Source: Aliivibrio salmonicida LFI1238
GTDB lineage: Bacteria; Pseudomonadota; Gammaproteobacteria; Enterobacterales; Vibrionaceae
Assembly (NCBI RefSeq): GCF_000196495.1
Contig: NC_011312.1
Coordinates: forward strand, 1,736,001 to 1,800,000
Reading direction: 5' to 3'
DNA: 64,000 nucleotides
Within the stretch, counting starts at the first letter, position 1, and every line of letters begins with the position of its first letter. Made by a program: the position numbers and the translations under genes. Under the pieces are notes generated by a model. That model did no database searches. It had not been told where the DNA came from and saw nothing but the letters and a program-made list of their open reading frames with translations. This document shows, piece by piece, positions 63,568 through 64,000 of the stretch.

Positions 63568-64000
63568 ATGTCATATCTTCATCTATGGATTACATTCTTA
63601 TTTATTTCATTCTCTCAATGTTCTTATGCAACAGCAGAATTGCCTACATCAACCCAGTCAAATATCAATACTGAATTTTCTAATTCTACCTTATTGCCCG
63701 ATAATGGCGATTATTGGTATGTTGGTACCAAATTAGGTTTAAGTGTATACCAATATGGTTGTGAGGAATGGTCAATTGATTGTGATAGAACAGATTTAGG
63801 CGGAGGTTTCTTTGTTGGCTATCAAATCAACGAAAGCTGGGGAATTGAGCTAGGTAAGACTTTCTTAGGGGCTGCTAAAGCAGAGTATTTTTCAAGAAAA
63901 GTAACAGGAGATATGGAGACAATTGATCTTTTCGGTAAGTATACCTACGGTCTGACTGATCGTTTTGGTTTTTTTGGCAAAGCTGGTCTCGCAAACTGGA
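63568..64000 (+). CDS. OmpA-like outer-membrane protein, 3' end outside the window
   Basis: The first 144 codons show a signal peptide (about residues 1-23, ending SYATA) and barrel strands typical of OmpA N-terminal domains: DYWYVGTKLGLSVYQYG, FFVGYQINESWGIELG and LFGKYTYGLTDRFGFFGKAG. The start ATG is 63568; the plus-strand frame opening at 63480 is not used. Whether a C-terminal peptidoglycan-binding OmpA domain follows cannot be seen. Confidence 0.8.
   Translation, partial: MSYLHLWITFLFISFSQCSYATAELPTSTQSNINTEFSNSTLLPDNGDYWYVGTKLGLSVYQYGCEEWSIDCDRTDLGGGFFVGYQINESWGIELGKTFLGAAKAEYFSRKVTGDMETIDLFGKYTYGLTDRFGFFGKAGLANW

Noticed and set aside
1..64000. tRNA or rRNA genes, prophage or plasmid origin
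   Set aside because: No cloverleaf-like or rRNA-like sequences, phage structural genes or replication initiators were recognised by eye; a covariance-model search would be decisive for tRNAs.

Overview
The window looks like a piece of the main chromosome of a marine Vibrionaceae bacterium, most likely Aliivibrio (fischeri/salmonicida/wodanis/logei type). The reasons are AT-rich DNA, VCR-like integron attC sites, PurR boxes before purT and purC, a cysB / miaE / purT / aspC / hrpA housekeeping set of Vibrio type, and a heavy load of IS66, IS982, IS630, IS30 and IS91 elements. The species is inferred; no rRNA or other decisive marker is present.

Layout. 1-4.0 kb: an operon of a sodium:solute symporter (split by an IS630 element), a degenerate metallophosphoesterase and a methylthioribose kinase. 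4.0-6.9 kb: a chemotaxis receptor and an IS30 element. 6.9-15.4 kb: an integrase-less cluster of integron cassettes, nearly all on the minus strand. It has seven recognisable attC sites plus a truncated one, three toxin-antitoxin pairs (TacAT-like, BrnTA, HigBA-2), a putative two-component anti-phage cassette, a ParB-like protein, membrane proteins of unknown function and a truncated metallo-beta-lactamase-fold gene. 15.4-19.3 kb: IS982, a decayed IS5-type remnant and IS66 copy 1. 19.4-22.4 kb: a lactose/cellobiose-type PTS with a cytosolic aspartylglucosaminidase, suggesting uptake and cleavage of GlcNAc-asparagine; its EIIC gene is frameshifted. 22.7-25 kb: IS66 copy 2, without target duplication and next to a truncated gene. 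25-34.9 kb: a CIA30-like protein, small heat-shock protein, DnaK, IS66 copy 3, an AlkA-like glycosylase, a membrane-anchored Sel1/J-domain protein, a tiny zinc-ribbon protein and aquaporin Z.

35.2-39.6 kb is an island bounded by a 204-bp direct duplication of the sbcB upstream region and first codons. It holds an unrecognised membrane/cytosolic gene pair and a restriction-type nuclease gene with an internal stop. 39.6-45.3 kb: sbcB, a broken yohJ (8-bp tandem duplication), yohK (split by IS91), cdd, and an amidase homologue lacking two catalytic residues. 45.5-64 kb is ordinary core genome: purT, aspC, a methyltransferase, cysB, miaE (split by the second IS982 copy), a SulA-like SOS gene, a DUF342 protein, glutaredoxin, a YggN-like protein, purC, a small outer-membrane barrel protein, hrpA and the start of an OmpA-like gene.

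Two themes link the regions. First, IS insertion and small indels have inactivated many non-essential genes (symporter, EIIC, yohJ, yohK, miaE, HsdR-like nuclease), as expected of a genome in reductive decay. Second, several splits fall exactly at 6- or 7-base homopolymers (IS630 transposase, the nuclease-like defence gene, EIIC, the island membrane gene), so programmed slippage, mutation and sequencing error must be told apart before function is assigned.
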